DNA from: an uncultured Muribaculaceae bacterium
Lineage (GTDB): Bacteria; Bacteroidota; Bacteroidia; Bacteroidales; Muribaculaceae
DNA length: 60,440 nucleotides
Direction of reading: 5' to 3'
Assembly (NCBI GenBank): GCA_904502025.1
Contig: CAJGDJ010000011.1
Span: 1-60,440, forward strand
Numbering within the stretch: position 1 is the stretch's first letter; every line of letters starts with the position of its first letter. A model generated the notes under the pieces. The model did no database searches. It had not been told where the DNA came from and saw only the letters and a list, made by a program, of their open reading frames with translations. This document shows, one piece after another, positions 17,235 to 26,272 of the stretch. The translations under genes and the position numbers were made by a program.

Positions 17235-18110
17235 CTACTTAAACATGTCGTCGTAGCTTGTGCGTAAATATTTATTTGTTGCAAATAGTGCCGAAATCGC
17301 ACAAATGATAACTCCGGTTATTGTCAATGCTCCAAATATGATTCCTGCTTCAATCCACGAGATTGATTCGCATACAGAATATTCGATAGAACGTAAGTAA
17401 TAAAAAACTGAAGCAAGTGTCGCAATGGCAATAATTGAAGCGATAAAACCATGAAAAATGTTATTTATCATGAATGGTCGGCGAATAAATCCACCGGTAG
17501 CTCCAACGAGCTTCATAGTGTGAATGATGAATCGTTTTGAATATATAGTCAGTCTTACAGAATTGTTTATCAAAACAAAAGAAATTAGTAGCAATGCAAG
17601 AACAATAATCCCCAATGCAATAATCACATTGTGTATGGTGGTGTTTACCTCATCAGCCATCGTGGTGTCGGTTATTACGTTGCTGATTCCGGGAGTGCCG
17701 ATTAATGAAGCTTTTATGCTTTCAATGCTATCTGGTGTGGCGTAATGTGATTTTACTTTTATTTCAAATTCGGGCTGATAAGGGTTTACTCCTGCCATCA
17801 TTTCAAGAATATCTTCGCCCATACGTTCCGATTCTTGTTTTAATGCTTCCTCAGCCGAGATGAATTGTTGGCTTGCTACGTATGGCTCTTTTGCCCATTT
17901 TTGTTTAAGTGAATTTATGCCTGACTCAGAAATGTTGTCATCAAGCATAACAACAAATCCAAGATTTTCTTTAATATCGGTGGTAATATGATGTGTGGCA
18001 ACGCCCATAAATGCCACAATTCCTAATACTAAAAGCACTAATGCAACACTTATGGTAGAAGTGATTTGCGTGCTAAAAGTCGAGATTGCTGAATTCCTTT
18101 TTTTATTCAT
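17235..18110 (-). CDS. ftsX: Cell-division protein FtsX (permease-like)
   Basis: This 291-residue protein has the FtsX plan: a short cytoplasmic N-terminus, TM1 (about 19-41), a periplasmic loop with QQFISAEEALKQESERMGEDI, then three TM segments (about 165-190, 215-238, 260-282). With the ATPase FtsE it controls peptidoglycan hydrolases at the septum. No ftsE is adjacent, as is common in Bacteroidota. It is first in an eight-gene minus-strand run. Confidence 0.92.
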   Translation of the reverse strand: MNKKRNSAISTFSTQITSTISVALVLLVLGIVAFMGVATHHITTDIKENLGFVVMLDDNISESGINSLKQKWAKEPYVASQQFISAEEALKQESERMGEDILEMMAGVNPYQPEFEIKVKSHYATPDSIESIKASLIGTPGISNVITDTTMADEVNTTIHNVIIALGIIVLALLLISFVLINNSVRLTIYSKRFIIHTMKLVGATGGFIRRPFMINNIFHGFIASIIAIATLASVFYYLRSIEYSVCESISWIEAGIIFGALTITGVIICAISALFATNKYLRTSYDDMFK

Positions 18111-18124
18111 AGAGATATTATTTC

Positions 18125-18169
18125 ATTAGGTATAAAACACTACTATACCTAATATAATCTGCAAAATTA
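18125..18169 (-). promoter_or_regulatory. ftsX promoter box and leader hairpin
   Basis: A minus-strand TAATTTTG box lies at 18162-18169. Between it and the ftsX start is a perfect 9-bp inverted repeat, ATTAGGTAT (18125-18133) and ATACCTAAT (18145-18153). The repeat could be an operator or a 5'-leader hairpin for the whole operon. Confidence 0.5.
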
Positions 18170-18256
18170 ATACATTCAAGAGCCGTTGTCAAGAGTTTTG
18201 AATGTAAAAATGATAAAAAGTTAAAAGATTTTGGTTATAAAATAAAAAAAATAATG

Positions 18257-18264
18257 TAACTTTG
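18257..18264 (+). promoter_or_regulatory. -7 box TAACTTTG
   Basis: This exact TAnnTTTG match lies 32 nt upstream of the His-rich small gene and probably also serves the TonB receptor. Confidence 0.6.
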
Positions 18265-18296
18265 CATTCGTATTATTTAGAATAATTTCAAATAAG

Positions 18297-18638
18297 ATGA
18301 GTGTTGGACGTCATAAATCTCTTGATGCAATACTATTATTGGTATTGTTAATGAGTTATAAAGTGGGTGTTACAATGTTTGTGCACGCTCACAATGTTGA
18401 CGGCACTATGGTGGTGCACTCTCACCCATTTACAAGCAGTAACCACTCTCACTCATCTTCGCAAATAATAGTAATAGGACAATTAAGCTCGTTCAATGGT
18501 CTTGAATATGACACCGATGACGAAATAAAGGTATTCCGTACTTGCATAGAAGAGCTTAATGCGATTGATAAATACTATGATGTAATTAATGCGTGCATTG
18601 CTTCGGTTGCGTTGCGTGCTCCTCCTATTTGTTGTTAA
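18297..18638 (+). CDS. Small His-rich exported protein, unknown
   Basis: This 113-residue protein has one hydrophobic segment (about 9-27) that could be a signal or anchor. A His-rich stretch follows (FVHAHNVDGTMVVHSHPF, then SSNHSHSSSQ), then an acidic middle and a C-terminus with CIASVALRAPPICC. I do not recognise a named family with certainty. The seven histidines suggest metal binding. The next gene, 58 nt downstream, is a TonB receptor that also opens with a His cluster, so the two probably form a metal-related pair. Function beyond that is inference. Confidence 0.7.
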   Translation: MSVGRHKSLDAILLLVLLMSYKVGVTMFVHAHNVDGTMVVHSHPFTSSNHSHSSSQIIVIGQLSSFNGLEYDTDDEIKVFRTCIEELNAIDKYYDVINACIASVALRAPPICC

Positions 18639-18696
18639 AAATACTGACTAAACTTAAAGTATGAAATTTTAACAACCAATAATTACAAATTTTCAA

Positions 18697-21111
18697 ATGA
18701 AAAAAATAATTATGGTATGTGTGGCTATGTTTATAGGCACATGTATCTCAATGAATGCTGTTGCTCTTGGAGATCAACATGAACATTCGCATGAGCACAC
18801 CCACTCACATTGTTATGGCAGTGCTATAAATATTGATAAGTTTAAGAAAAATGCAATCTCCGGACATGTATTTGAATATGGTTCACACGACCCCATTTCG
18901 TATGCAACGGTCTATGTGGTAGAAACCGGAAGTGGAGTAATGGCAGGCGATGGAGGCGAGTTTTTTATTGAAAATCTCAACGATGGCAAATATACGTTAC
19001 GATTCCAAAGTATGGGGTATGCCAATAAAGAGGTGCAAATCATGATAAAAGGTCATGAGTTAAAACATATTGATGTGGAGCTTGATGCAAGCAGTGTGCA
19101 ACTTGATGATCTTGTGGTGTCGGCTTCACGTAATGCAGTGCGTCGTTGTGAAGCTCCGGTGGTGGTAAATGTGTTGAATCATCAGTTGTTTGAACGCACG
19201 AGTTCAACCGACTTGGCTCAATCACTAAACTATCAATCAGGGCTTCGAGTTGAGAATAGCTGTCAAAACTGTGCATTCCCACAGGTGCGTATCAATGGAT
19301 TGGAAGGTCCTTATTCGCAGGTGTTGATAAATAGTCGTCCAATAGTGAGTGCACTTTCGGGAGTGTATGCCCTTGAGCAGCTTCCCGTAAATATGATTGA
19401 TCGCATAGAAGTGGTGCGAGGTGGAGGTTCAGCTCTCTTTGGTGCAAATGCTGTAGGTGGAACAATTAATATCATCACAAAAGACCCTATTAATAATTCA
19501 TTTAGTGTAGGTACTACTATCTCAAATATGAATGGCGGAGCATGGGAGGAGGTAGTCAATGCAAATGCGTCGATAGTGTCGGAAGATAATAAATATGGGA
19601 TTGCTCTATATGAAACCTATCGCAATCGTAACCCATACGATGCAAATTATGACGGATTTTCTGAAGTGGGATTACTAAATCTAAATTCTTTCGGTTTTAA
19701 TGCCTATTATCGACCATCAATGTTTAGTCGATTGAGCTTGGAATATCACACTACTAATGAGTTTCGACGCGGTGGTAATAAATTTGATGCGGAGCCATTT
19801 CAAACCGATATTACAGAGCAAACACGCCATGTGATAAATAGTGGAGGATTATGTTATGAGCAATCATGGAATGAGTATAAGCATCGCATGTCGCTTTATA
19901 CTTCGTTACAAGATATTAATCGCAATAGTTATTATGGAGCACAACAAGATGCTAATGCTTACGGCAAAACCGATGATTTGACTTGGGTAGTGGGTGGTAT
20001 GTATATCCTAAATTATGATAAAGTGTTGATTTCCCCTGCAACATTTACAGCAGGGGTTGAATATCAAAACAATTCAATGCATGATGTGATGGTGGGATAT
20101 AATCGTGATATGAAACAAGATGTTCAAATATTTGGTGCATTTGTGCAAAATGAATGGAAAATGAAACATTTTACCTTACTTGCCGGTTTGCGATTAGATA
20201 ATCATAATCTCATAGAAAATCCTATTTTAAGTCCACGTGTGAATTTGATGTATAAAGCAAACGACAAATTCCAAGCTCGTGCTACATGGTCAACCGGATT
20301 CCGTGCACCACAGGCATACGACGAAGACCTTCATATTACAGCTGTTGGTGGCGAGGGAACATTGATTGTACTTGATGAGAATCTAAAACCCGAACGTTCA
20401 AATTCTTTTAGTGGCTCGATTGACTGGGTGTGTAATATAGGTCATTGGCAGGCAAATCTGTTGGTTGAGGGATTTTATACAACTCTCAATGATGTGTTTG
20501 TGCTTGAAGAAAGTTCTGATTCAACAAAAACAAATATAAAAGTGCGTCGCAATGGTAGTGGTGCTCATGTATATGGTGCTAATCTTGATTTCAAAATAGC
20601 TCATGGAAAAGATGTTGCATTACAACTTGGAGCTACATGGCAACGTAGTCAATATAAAATACCGGAACAATGGAGTGAAGACCCAACTGTAGCTCCTACA
20701 AAAAATATGATGCGTACGCCTGATTTGTATGGCTACTTCACATTGAGTGGTACGCTATTCCGTAACCTTGATTGGGCGTTATCGGGAGTTTATACCGGAC
20801 GAATGTATGTGCCTCATTATGCCCCCGGAGAGGTTCTTCCCGATGACCCATATTATAATGAATATATAAAGTATGGGTATATCACAAAAGATGAATTGGT
20901 GCACACTCCCGATTTCTTTGATTTTAATGTGAAGTTAAATTATACAATCCCATTAGGAAGTAAGTTGAGTATGCAAGTGAATGCCGGCGTGAAAAATATT
21001 TTCAACGCATTCCAAAAAGACCTCGACAAAGGAACATTCCGAGACTCGGCTTATTTCTACGGACCCACAGCTCCACGCACCTATTTTGCCGGAGTGAAAT
21101 TTAATATGTAA
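18697..21111 (+). CDS. TonB-dependent receptor with His-rich N-terminus
   Basis: This 804-residue outer-membrane receptor has a signal peptide (about 1-23), then a His cluster DQHEHSHEHTHSHC (about 27-40). A carboxypeptidase-regulatory-like domain (about 55-130, GHVFEYGSHDPISYATV) precedes the plug (about 140-255) with VRINGLEGPYSQVLINSRP and VEVVRGGGSALFGANAVGG. The rest is a beta-barrel ending in an aromatic FAGVKFNM. It imports a ligand across the outer membrane using TonB-ExbBD energy. The His cluster and a CQNC pair in the plug suggest a metal or metal complex (zinc, copper or haem); the ligand is inference. No transport partner besides the small His-rich protein is nearby. Confidence 0.9.
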   Translation: MKKIIMVCVAMFIGTCISMNAVALGDQHEHSHEHTHSHCYGSAINIDKFKKNAISGHVFEYGSHDPISYATVYVVETGSGVMAGDGGEFFIENLNDGKYTLRFQSMGYANKEVQIMIKGHELKHIDVELDASSVQLDDLVVSASRNAVRRCEAPVVVNVLNHQLFERTSSTDLAQSLNYQSGLRVENSCQNCAFPQVRINGLEGPYSQVLINSRPIVSALSGVYALEQLPVNMIDRIEVVRGGGSALFGANAVGGTINIITKDPINNSFSVGTTISNMNGGAWEEVVNANASIVSEDNKYGIALYETYRNRNPYDANYDGFSEVGLLNLNSFGFNAYYRPSMFSRLSLEYHTTNEFRRGGNKFDAEPFQTDITEQTRHVINSGGLCYEQSWNEYKHRMSLYTSLQDINRNSYYGAQQDANAYGKTDDLTWVVGGMYILNYDKVLISPATFTAGVEYQNNSMHDVMVGYNRDMKQDVQIFGAFVQNEWKMKHFTLLAGLRLDNHNLIENPILSPRVNLMYKANDKFQARATWSTGFRAPQAYDEDLHITAVGGEGTLIVLDENLKPERSNSFSGSIDWVCNIGHWQANLLVEGFYTTLNDVFVLEESSDSTKTNIKVRRNGSGAHVYGANLDFKIAHGKDVALQLGATWQRSQYKIPEQWSEDPTVAPTKNMMRTPDLYGYFTLSGTLFRNLDWALSGVYTGRMYVPHYAPGEVLPDDPYYNEYIKYGYITKDELVHTPDFFDFNVKLNYTIPLGSKLSMQVNAGVKNIFNAFQKDLDKGTFRDSAYFYGPTAPRTYFAGVKFNM

Positions 21112-21141
21112 CACGTAAACGAAGTTTTTATGTAAATTGTC

Positions 21142-21180
21142 AAAAGGGGAAATGTGCTGTAATGTGCTTTTCCCTTTTAT
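21142..21180. terminator. Bidirectional terminator
   Basis: AAAAGGGGAAA (21142-21152) pairs with TTTTCCCTTTT (21168-21178), with one G-T pair. It lies between the convergent TonB receptor and HigA genes. Confidence 0.65.
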
Positions 21181-21183
21181 CGT

Positions 21184-21501
21184 TTATGCAAAGGGAAAAG
21201 CACCAATATATTTTACATTGTCGATTTGTTTTGAAAGAACTGAGTTGTGGCGAGCTTGATAGAGATTGTAGTTTAGTTGGATTCGCATAAGAATATCAGC
21301 ACGAAGTCCCAAGGCAGCTTCCACTCTCAAAGCAGCCTCAATCGTTAGCGGACGATGGGCGTTGAGTAACTCGTTTAATGCCGAATATGACATTCCAATT
21401 TCTTTTGCCAAACAGCGTTGTGAGATTTTATTATATCCTATCTCGTCTTTTATTACCTCGCCGGGGTGGATCGGAGCAACTGAGAAATCAATTTGAGCCA
21501 T
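21184..21501 (-). CDS. HigA-type antitoxin / XRE regulator, orphan
   Basis: This 105-residue protein has a helix-turn-helix of the HigA (VapI) addiction-module type: IHPGEVIKDEI near residues 11-21, ISQRCLAKEIGMSYSALNELLN (recognition region, about 26-47) and ALRVEAALGLRADILMRIQ. HigA normally represses and neutralises a HigB mRNA-interferase encoded just upstream. Here the 154 bp upstream hold no HigB-sized frame and the next gene is an MFS transporter. It is either an orphan antitoxin or a domesticated regulator. Confidence 0.85.
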   Translation of the reverse strand: MAQIDFSVAPIHPGEVIKDEIGYNKISQRCLAKEIGMSYSALNELLNAHRPLTIEAALRVEAALGLRADILMRIQLNYNLYQARHNSVLSKQIDNVKYIGAFPFA

Positions 21502-21655
21502 AACTCATGCTTTTATGTAGGTTAAACAATGTTACTGATTGATTAACATAGCAGTTGCATAAAATGTTTACAATGGGGACTGAAAAATGTGTCGTTTCGT
21601 TGATATTTTATTTGATTGGGCTTGAAATAAAATCAGGGACAATTATATATGATCT

Positions 21656-22831
21656 TTATCTCAACTTGTTTTGATTGAAGTGTGATGCTGTGTGGATAAA
21701 AAAGTGGATTGCTCCGATGATGCACATTGCTAAGGCTATTATATAGGCGTCGTGGTAGGAGAGGCGTTGTGCGATAGCTCCACCAACGAGTACTCCAATG
21801 CCGAGACCAAGGTCCCAAGAAGTGAGGTATGTAGAGTTGGCTGTCCCACGGCGATTGTTGTGTGCGAGGTTGATAAAGACGGCTTGAAATGATGGGCACA
21901 TAGCTCCATATCCTGCCCCGAGAATGGCTGCCGATAGGTAGAACCCAACTTCGTTGCACCAAAAGATAAAAATAATATAGCCCAAAATTGTGATAATCAT
22001 GCCTGTGCCAATGTTGAGAGTGAGCAGTCCTCGTTTTACCCATTGAGCAGAGAATATTCGTGCCGAAATCAGTCCTATGGCAAGGATTGTAAAGAATAGT
22101 CCACTGCCATTCTCAATCCCTATTTCATCTTTGCCGTAAATGGCAAGATATGTGGATAGAATGCCGTAGGCAAATGAGAAAAACACGACCATCAATACCT
22201 CAGGAGTGGCATTGGTGAGAATAAAGCGATCGAGCGAGATAGGTTGTTTATTAATAGTGATTTCTTTTGCGGGTGCTTTTATTGAAGCATTGCATGCTAA
22301 CCCTATTGCTGCTGCCACAAGTGAAATTATGAATACGATATTGGCATCGAAATGGTGGTCATAGAGGTACATTGAGATTGATGGTCCTATAGCCATTGCG
22401 AGGTTGTTACTTACTCCATAATAGCCAATACCTTCGTTACGTCGTGATGAGGGTAATACATCAATAGCCATTGTGCTGTTAGCTACCGTAACGGCACCAA
22501 AGGCTAATCCATGAAGACTGCGAATAATAGCAAACAGCAAAACAGTCCCTGCTACTATATATCCTGCAAAAAAGATTAAAAACAGAAAATAGCATATCAA
22601 CAGCACCTGTTTGCGTGGGAAACTATCCACGATAAAACCGCCAAAAGGACGAATTAAAAGGGCTGTAATAGTATATCCCGAAAGAATGAAGCCAATCAAC
22701 TGTCGATTGGAGTTAAATGTGTCGCGCAAATAGAGTGGCAACATTGGCAACAAAAGGTAGAATGCAAAAAATAGCAGAAAGTTTGCAGTGCATACCGCTA
22801 TGTAGTTTCTATTCCATAGCTTTTCTTTCAT
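21656..22831 (-). CDS. MFS transporter (efflux-type)
   Basis: This 391-residue inner-membrane protein has about twelve hydrophobic segments. The loop between TM2 and TM3 carries GGFIVDSFPRKQVLL, a variant of the MFS motif A (G-x3-D-x2-GR-R), and later LHGLAFGAVTVANSTMAIDVLPSSRRNEGIGYYG. This pattern fits drug or sugar efflux MFS proteins (AraJ/YfcJ-like). Substrate unknown. It begins 27 nt after miaB and may be transcribed with it. Confidence 0.85.
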   Translation of the reverse strand: MKEKLWNRNYIAVCTANFLLFFAFYLLLPMLPLYLRDTFNSNRQLIGFILSGYTITALLIRPFGGFIVDSFPRKQVLLICYFLFLIFFAGYIVAGTVLLFAIIRSLHGLAFGAVTVANSTMAIDVLPSSRRNEGIGYYGVSNNLAMAIGPSISMYLYDHHFDANIVFIISLVAAAIGLACNASIKAPAKEITINKQPISLDRFILTNATPEVLMVVFFSFAYGILSTYLAIYGKDEIGIENGSGLFFTILAIGLISARIFSAQWVKRGLLTLNIGTGMIITILGYIIFIFWCNEVGFYLSAAILGAGYGAMCPSFQAVFINLAHNNRRGTANSTYLTSWDLGLGIGVLVGGAIAQRLSYHDAYIIALAMCIIGAIHFFIHTASHFNQNKLR

Positions 22832-22858
22832 AAGTGAAAATGTTGTCCTCTTTCCGTT

Positions 22859-24223
22859 TTAGTCTTCAACTAACTCACTGATGAGGGTTGCCGATGATGC
22901 TTCGATAACTTTCACTCTCACAGTGTCGCCTACTCGGTAGTTGCCACGAGGAAATACGAGAGTCTTGTTTTGTTGATTTCGTCCTACAAATTGGTCTTTG
23001 CTACGTTTAGATATACCCTCAACTAATACATCAAACTCTTTTCCGATGTCGCGACGGTTAGATTCTAAAGAAAGCTCGTTTTGCAGAGCAATCATGCGAT
23101 TAAGTCGATCTATTTTCACATCTTCGGGAACATTGTCGGGCATGTGTTTAGAAGCCATAGTGCCTGGACGTTCAGAATACTTAAACATAAAAGAAGCGTC
23201 AAATTCAACTTCACGCATAAGATCGAGAGTGAGTTGAAAATCCTCTTCGGTTTCATTGTAGAAACCTGTAAACATATCGGTCGAAATGCCACAGTCGGGG
23301 ATTGCACGACGAATGGCAGCGATGCGATCGAGATACCATTCACGGGTATAACGGCGATTCATGTTTTTCAACACCGAGTTGCTTCCTGATTGCACAGGGA
23401 GGTGAATGTGGTTGCATATATTTGGATAGCGAGCGATAGTTGCGATAATCTCGTCGCTCATATCTTTAGGGTGTGAAGTGGTAAAACGCACTCGCATGTT
23501 GGGTGCGGCTTCGGCAATCATTGCCAATAGAGATGCAAAATTTGTTGTATTCCCATTGGCATCAACATGATTGTAACTATTTACGTTTTGACCGAGAAGG
23601 GTAACTTCTTTGAACCCTTTTGCTTGCAAATCGGCTAATTCGTTGAGTATGCTTTGAGATTCTCGACTGCGTTCGCGTCCACGTGTATAAGGAACAATGC
23701 AGTATGAACAGAAATTGTTGCAACCACGCATAATGCTTATGAATCCACTCACGCGATTCCCTGTGATTCGTGACGGAATAATGTCGCGATAAGTTTCAGT
23801 TGTGCTCAATTCCACGTTTATTGCTTTCTCTCCGGCTTCAGCCGATGCAAATAGATTGGGAAGATCAAGATATGAGTCGGGACCGGCAACAAGATCAACG
23901 CCATGATTGTTGATTAGTGAATCTTTCACGCGTTCTGCCATACACCCAATAACGCCGACAATGAGTTTGCGACCTTTGCGACGTAATGAGGCGAGATATT
24001 GAAGCCGCGATACGATTTTTTGCTCGGCATTGTCGCGAATAGAGCATGTGTTTAGGAGGATAGCGTCGGCATTTTCGATGTCGTCGGTAACGGCATAACC
24101 TGCCATATCCATTATTGAAGCAACAACTTCACTGTCGGCAACATTCATTTGACAACCGTATGTTTCGATGAAAAGCAGACGGTCGGTTGTTGCGTTTATT
24201 GGTTCATTTTTGATTTCTGACAT
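22859..24223 (-). CDS. miaB: tRNA-2-methylthio-N6-dimethylallyladenosine synthase
   Basis: This radical-SAM methylthiotransferase adds the 2-methylthio group to i6A37 of tRNA. At 454 residues, it has the N-terminal MTTase domain with ETYGCQMNVADSEVV and LNTCSIRDNAEQKI (cluster cysteines). The radical-SAM motif CNNFCSYCIVPYTRGRERSR (C-x3-C-x2-C) follows, and a C-terminal TRAM domain (about 385-450). It acts after MiaA, which is encoded at 27480 in the same window. Confidence 0.96.
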   Translation of the reverse strand: MSEIKNEPINATTDRLLFIETYGCQMNVADSEVVASIMDMAGYAVTDDIENADAILLNTCSIRDNAEQKIVSRLQYLASLRRKGRKLIVGVIGCMAERVKDSLINNHGVDLVAGPDSYLDLPNLFASAEAGEKAINVELSTTETYRDIIPSRITGNRVSGFISIMRGCNNFCSYCIVPYTRGRERSRESQSILNELADLQAKGFKEVTLLGQNVNSYNHVDANGNTTNFASLLAMIAEAAPNMRVRFTTSHPKDMSDEIIATIARYPNICNHIHLPVQSGSNSVLKNMNRRYTREWYLDRIAAIRRAIPDCGISTDMFTGFYNETEEDFQLTLDLMREVEFDASFMFKYSERPGTMASKHMPDNVPEDVKIDRLNRMIALQNELSLESNRRDIGKEFDVLVEGISKRSKDQFVGRNQQNKTLVFPRGNYRVGDTVRVKVIEASSATLISELVED

Positions 24224-24285
24224 AGCTAATTAGTTCAAAATGATGAAAATTCTCAACCTTCTTACAAAAAGAATGCATAAAAAAC

Positions 24286-24317
24286 TTTGTATTTGAAGCG
24301 AGAATTATCTAATTTTG
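24286..24317 (+). promoter_or_regulatory. Full promoter TTTG-N20-TAATTTTG
   Basis: TTTG at 24286-24289 and TAATTTTG at 24310-24317 are separated by 20 nt. It lies 18 nt before ATG 24336 and shows that an in-frame TTG at 24315 inside the box cannot be the start. Confidence 0.75.
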
Positions 24318-24335
24318 TGCAAAATTACTAAAACC

Positions 24336-24665
24336 ATGGATTCTACCAAATTAATTATAGGTATTTTAATAATTGGGTTCTTTATTGTAAAGACCATAAT
24401 TGGTGATGCAAAAAAAGAACGCAAAAATACTGAAGCCAAAGCCAAGAAGAATCCAAAAACTATTTTCCCTCCATTCTTCTATGATGAAGAATCAAAAGTC
24501 GATGTAAAACCAAAAAGTGAAATGCCGACATTTAAGCAAGAGGGACAATCGATTACAAACGTACACTCATCAATGGCAATGAGAGAAGATGAAGAATCTC
24601 AGGTTGATGTAGAACGGTGGAGGCGTGCAATAATTGATAGCGAAATATTAAAAACAAAATTTTAA
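24336..24665 (+). CDS. Small single-pass membrane protein, unknown
   Basis: This 109-residue protein has one N-terminal transmembrane segment (about 4-21, LIIGILIIGFFIVKTII), then a Lys/Glu-rich cytosolic tail (AKKERKNTEAKAKKNPK), a PPFFYDEES motif and a C-terminal acidic stretch. I do not recognise a family. It is followed after 31 nt by the CoA-transferase gene and probably shares its transcript. The start is set by the promoter position. Confidence 0.7.
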   Translation: MDSTKLIIGILIIGFFIVKTIIGDAKKERKNTEAKAKKNPKTIFPPFFYDEESKVDVKPKSEMPTFKQEGQSITNVHSSMAMREDEESQVDVERWRRAIIDSEILKTKF

Positions 24666-24696
24666 CATAACTATATCATTAAAACATTTTTCTAAA

Positions 24697-26190
24697 ATGG
24701 CATTGAATTTTATTTCGGCACAAGAAGCTGCCGAGCAAATCAAAAATGGTGATAGTATAGGCTTCTCTGGATTTACCGCATCGGGAACTCCTAAAGTTGT
24801 TACAGAAGCTCTTGCTGAATTAGCAATTAAAGAACATGAAGCAGGACGTGACTTTAAGGTAAATATGTTTACCGGAGCATCAACAAACGACCATGTTGAT
24901 GGAGCTCTTGCTCGTGCAAATGCAATCAATATGCGTACCCCATATCAAAGTAGTGCCGACCTTCGTAAACGTCTTAATGCTCACGATGCTCATTACTTTG
25001 ACTTGCACTTATCTGAACTCGCACAAAAAATGCGATATGGCGTGTTTGGGAAACTTGATGTGGCTATTATTGAGGCTGCTGATATTAATGAAGACGGCGA
25101 AATTGTTTTGGGTACAGGAGTCGGTATTTCTCCAACAATTGCGGCTCTTGCCGATAAAATCATTGTTGAGTTAAACGATGCTCTCCCTAAAACGTTGCGT
25201 GGGTTACACGACTTATACCTTCCATTAGATCCTCCTTATCGTCGCGAAATCCCTATTTATAAAGCAAGTGATCGTATAGGCTCTCCTATATTGAAGGTTG
25301 ATCCTGCTAAAATTGTCGGTGTCGTTAAAACTTCGGCTAAAGATGGGGTTAAAGGTTTTGCCGATTTAGATGCAGTTACGATGCAAATCGGTGCAAATGT
25401 GTGTAACTTCCTTCTTGCTGAGTTAAAAGCAGGTCGTCTGCCTAAAGAATTCCTACCAATGCAATCGGGTGTGGGAAATGTAGCAAACGCAGTGCTTCAC
25501 GGATTAGGCGAAAGTAAGGAAATACCTCAATTTGAAATGTACACCGAAGTTATTCAAGACTCTGTTGTGGATTTGATGGAAATGGGTAAATGTAAATTTG
25601 CAAGTACTTGTTCATTGACATTCTCTGACAATGCAATGGATAGAGTATTTAACAATATGGATTTCTTCCACGACAAGATTCTGCTTCGTCCAGGAGAAAT
25701 TTCAAACAATCCTGAAATTGTACGCCGATTAGGTCTTATCACAATGAATACAGCTCTTGAAGCTGATATCTTTGGTAATATCAATTCTACTCATGTATTA
25801 GGAACTAAGATGATGAATGGCATTGGTGGTTCGGGTGATTTTACTCGAAATGCTTATCTATCGGTATTTAGTTGCCCCTCAGTTACTAAAGGTGGGTTGA
25901 TTAGTAATGTCGTGCCAATGGTGTCGCATCTGGACCATAGTGAACACTCGGTTGATGTACTTATTACAGATCAAGGTATTGCCGATCTTCGTGGTAAAGA
26001 TCCTGTGCAACGTGCTGAAGCAGTTATTGAAAATTGTGCACACCCCGAATATAAACAACTTCTTTGGGATTATCTCAAATTGGGTAAGGGCGGACAAACT
26101 CCCCATACCCTTAAGGCAGCATTTGCATTCCACAATGAATTTGCCGAATCGGGCGACATGCGTAATACCGATTGGTCGAAATTTGAATAA
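24697..26190 (+). CDS. Acetyl-CoA hydrolase/transferase (succinyl-CoA:acetate CoA-transferase type)
   Basis: This 497-residue CoA-transferase exchanges CoA between acyl donors and acetate, a step in acetate, succinate or propionate metabolism of gut Bacteroidota. Motifs: FSGFTASGTPKVVTEALAE (residues 18-36), MFTGASTNDHVDGAL, the QSGVGNVANAVLHGLG glycine loop, the catalytic Glu in EMYTEVIQD (about 288), and IGGSGDFTRNAYLS. It is of the Cat1/AarC type rather than the two-subunit type. Exact acyl specificity cannot be read. Full length and intact. Confidence 0.92.
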   Translation: MALNFISAQEAAEQIKNGDSIGFSGFTASGTPKVVTEALAELAIKEHEAGRDFKVNMFTGASTNDHVDGALARANAINMRTPYQSSADLRKRLNAHDAHYFDLHLSELAQKMRYGVFGKLDVAIIEAADINEDGEIVLGTGVGISPTIAALADKIIVELNDALPKTLRGLHDLYLPLDPPYRREIPIYKASDRIGSPILKVDPAKIVGVVKTSAKDGVKGFADLDAVTMQIGANVCNFLLAELKAGRLPKEFLPMQSGVGNVANAVLHGLGESKEIPQFEMYTEVIQDSVVDLMEMGKCKFASTCSLTFSDNAMDRVFNNMDFFHDKILLRPGEISNNPEIVRRLGLITMNTALEADIFGNINSTHVLGTKMMNGIGGSGDFTRNAYLSVFSCPSVTKGGLISNVVPMVSHLDHSEHSVDVLITDQGIADLRGKDPVQRAEAVIENCAHPEYKQLLWDYLKLGKGGQTPHTLKAAFAFHNEFAESGDMRNTDWSKFE

Positions 26191-26213
26191 TAGGCGATTT
26201 TGTAGTATCTTTG
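26182..26213 (+). promoter_or_regulatory. Full promoter TTTG-N20-TATCTTTG
   Basis: TTTG at 26182-26185 lies within the last codons of the CoA-transferase gene. TATCTTTG at 26206-26213 follows with 20 nt spacing. It drives pepT and probably miaA. Confidence 0.78.
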
Positions 26214-26272
26214 CATAATAATTATTGACAAATAAGACTGATAAATTTACTAACCTTGAATTGCTTAAGACA

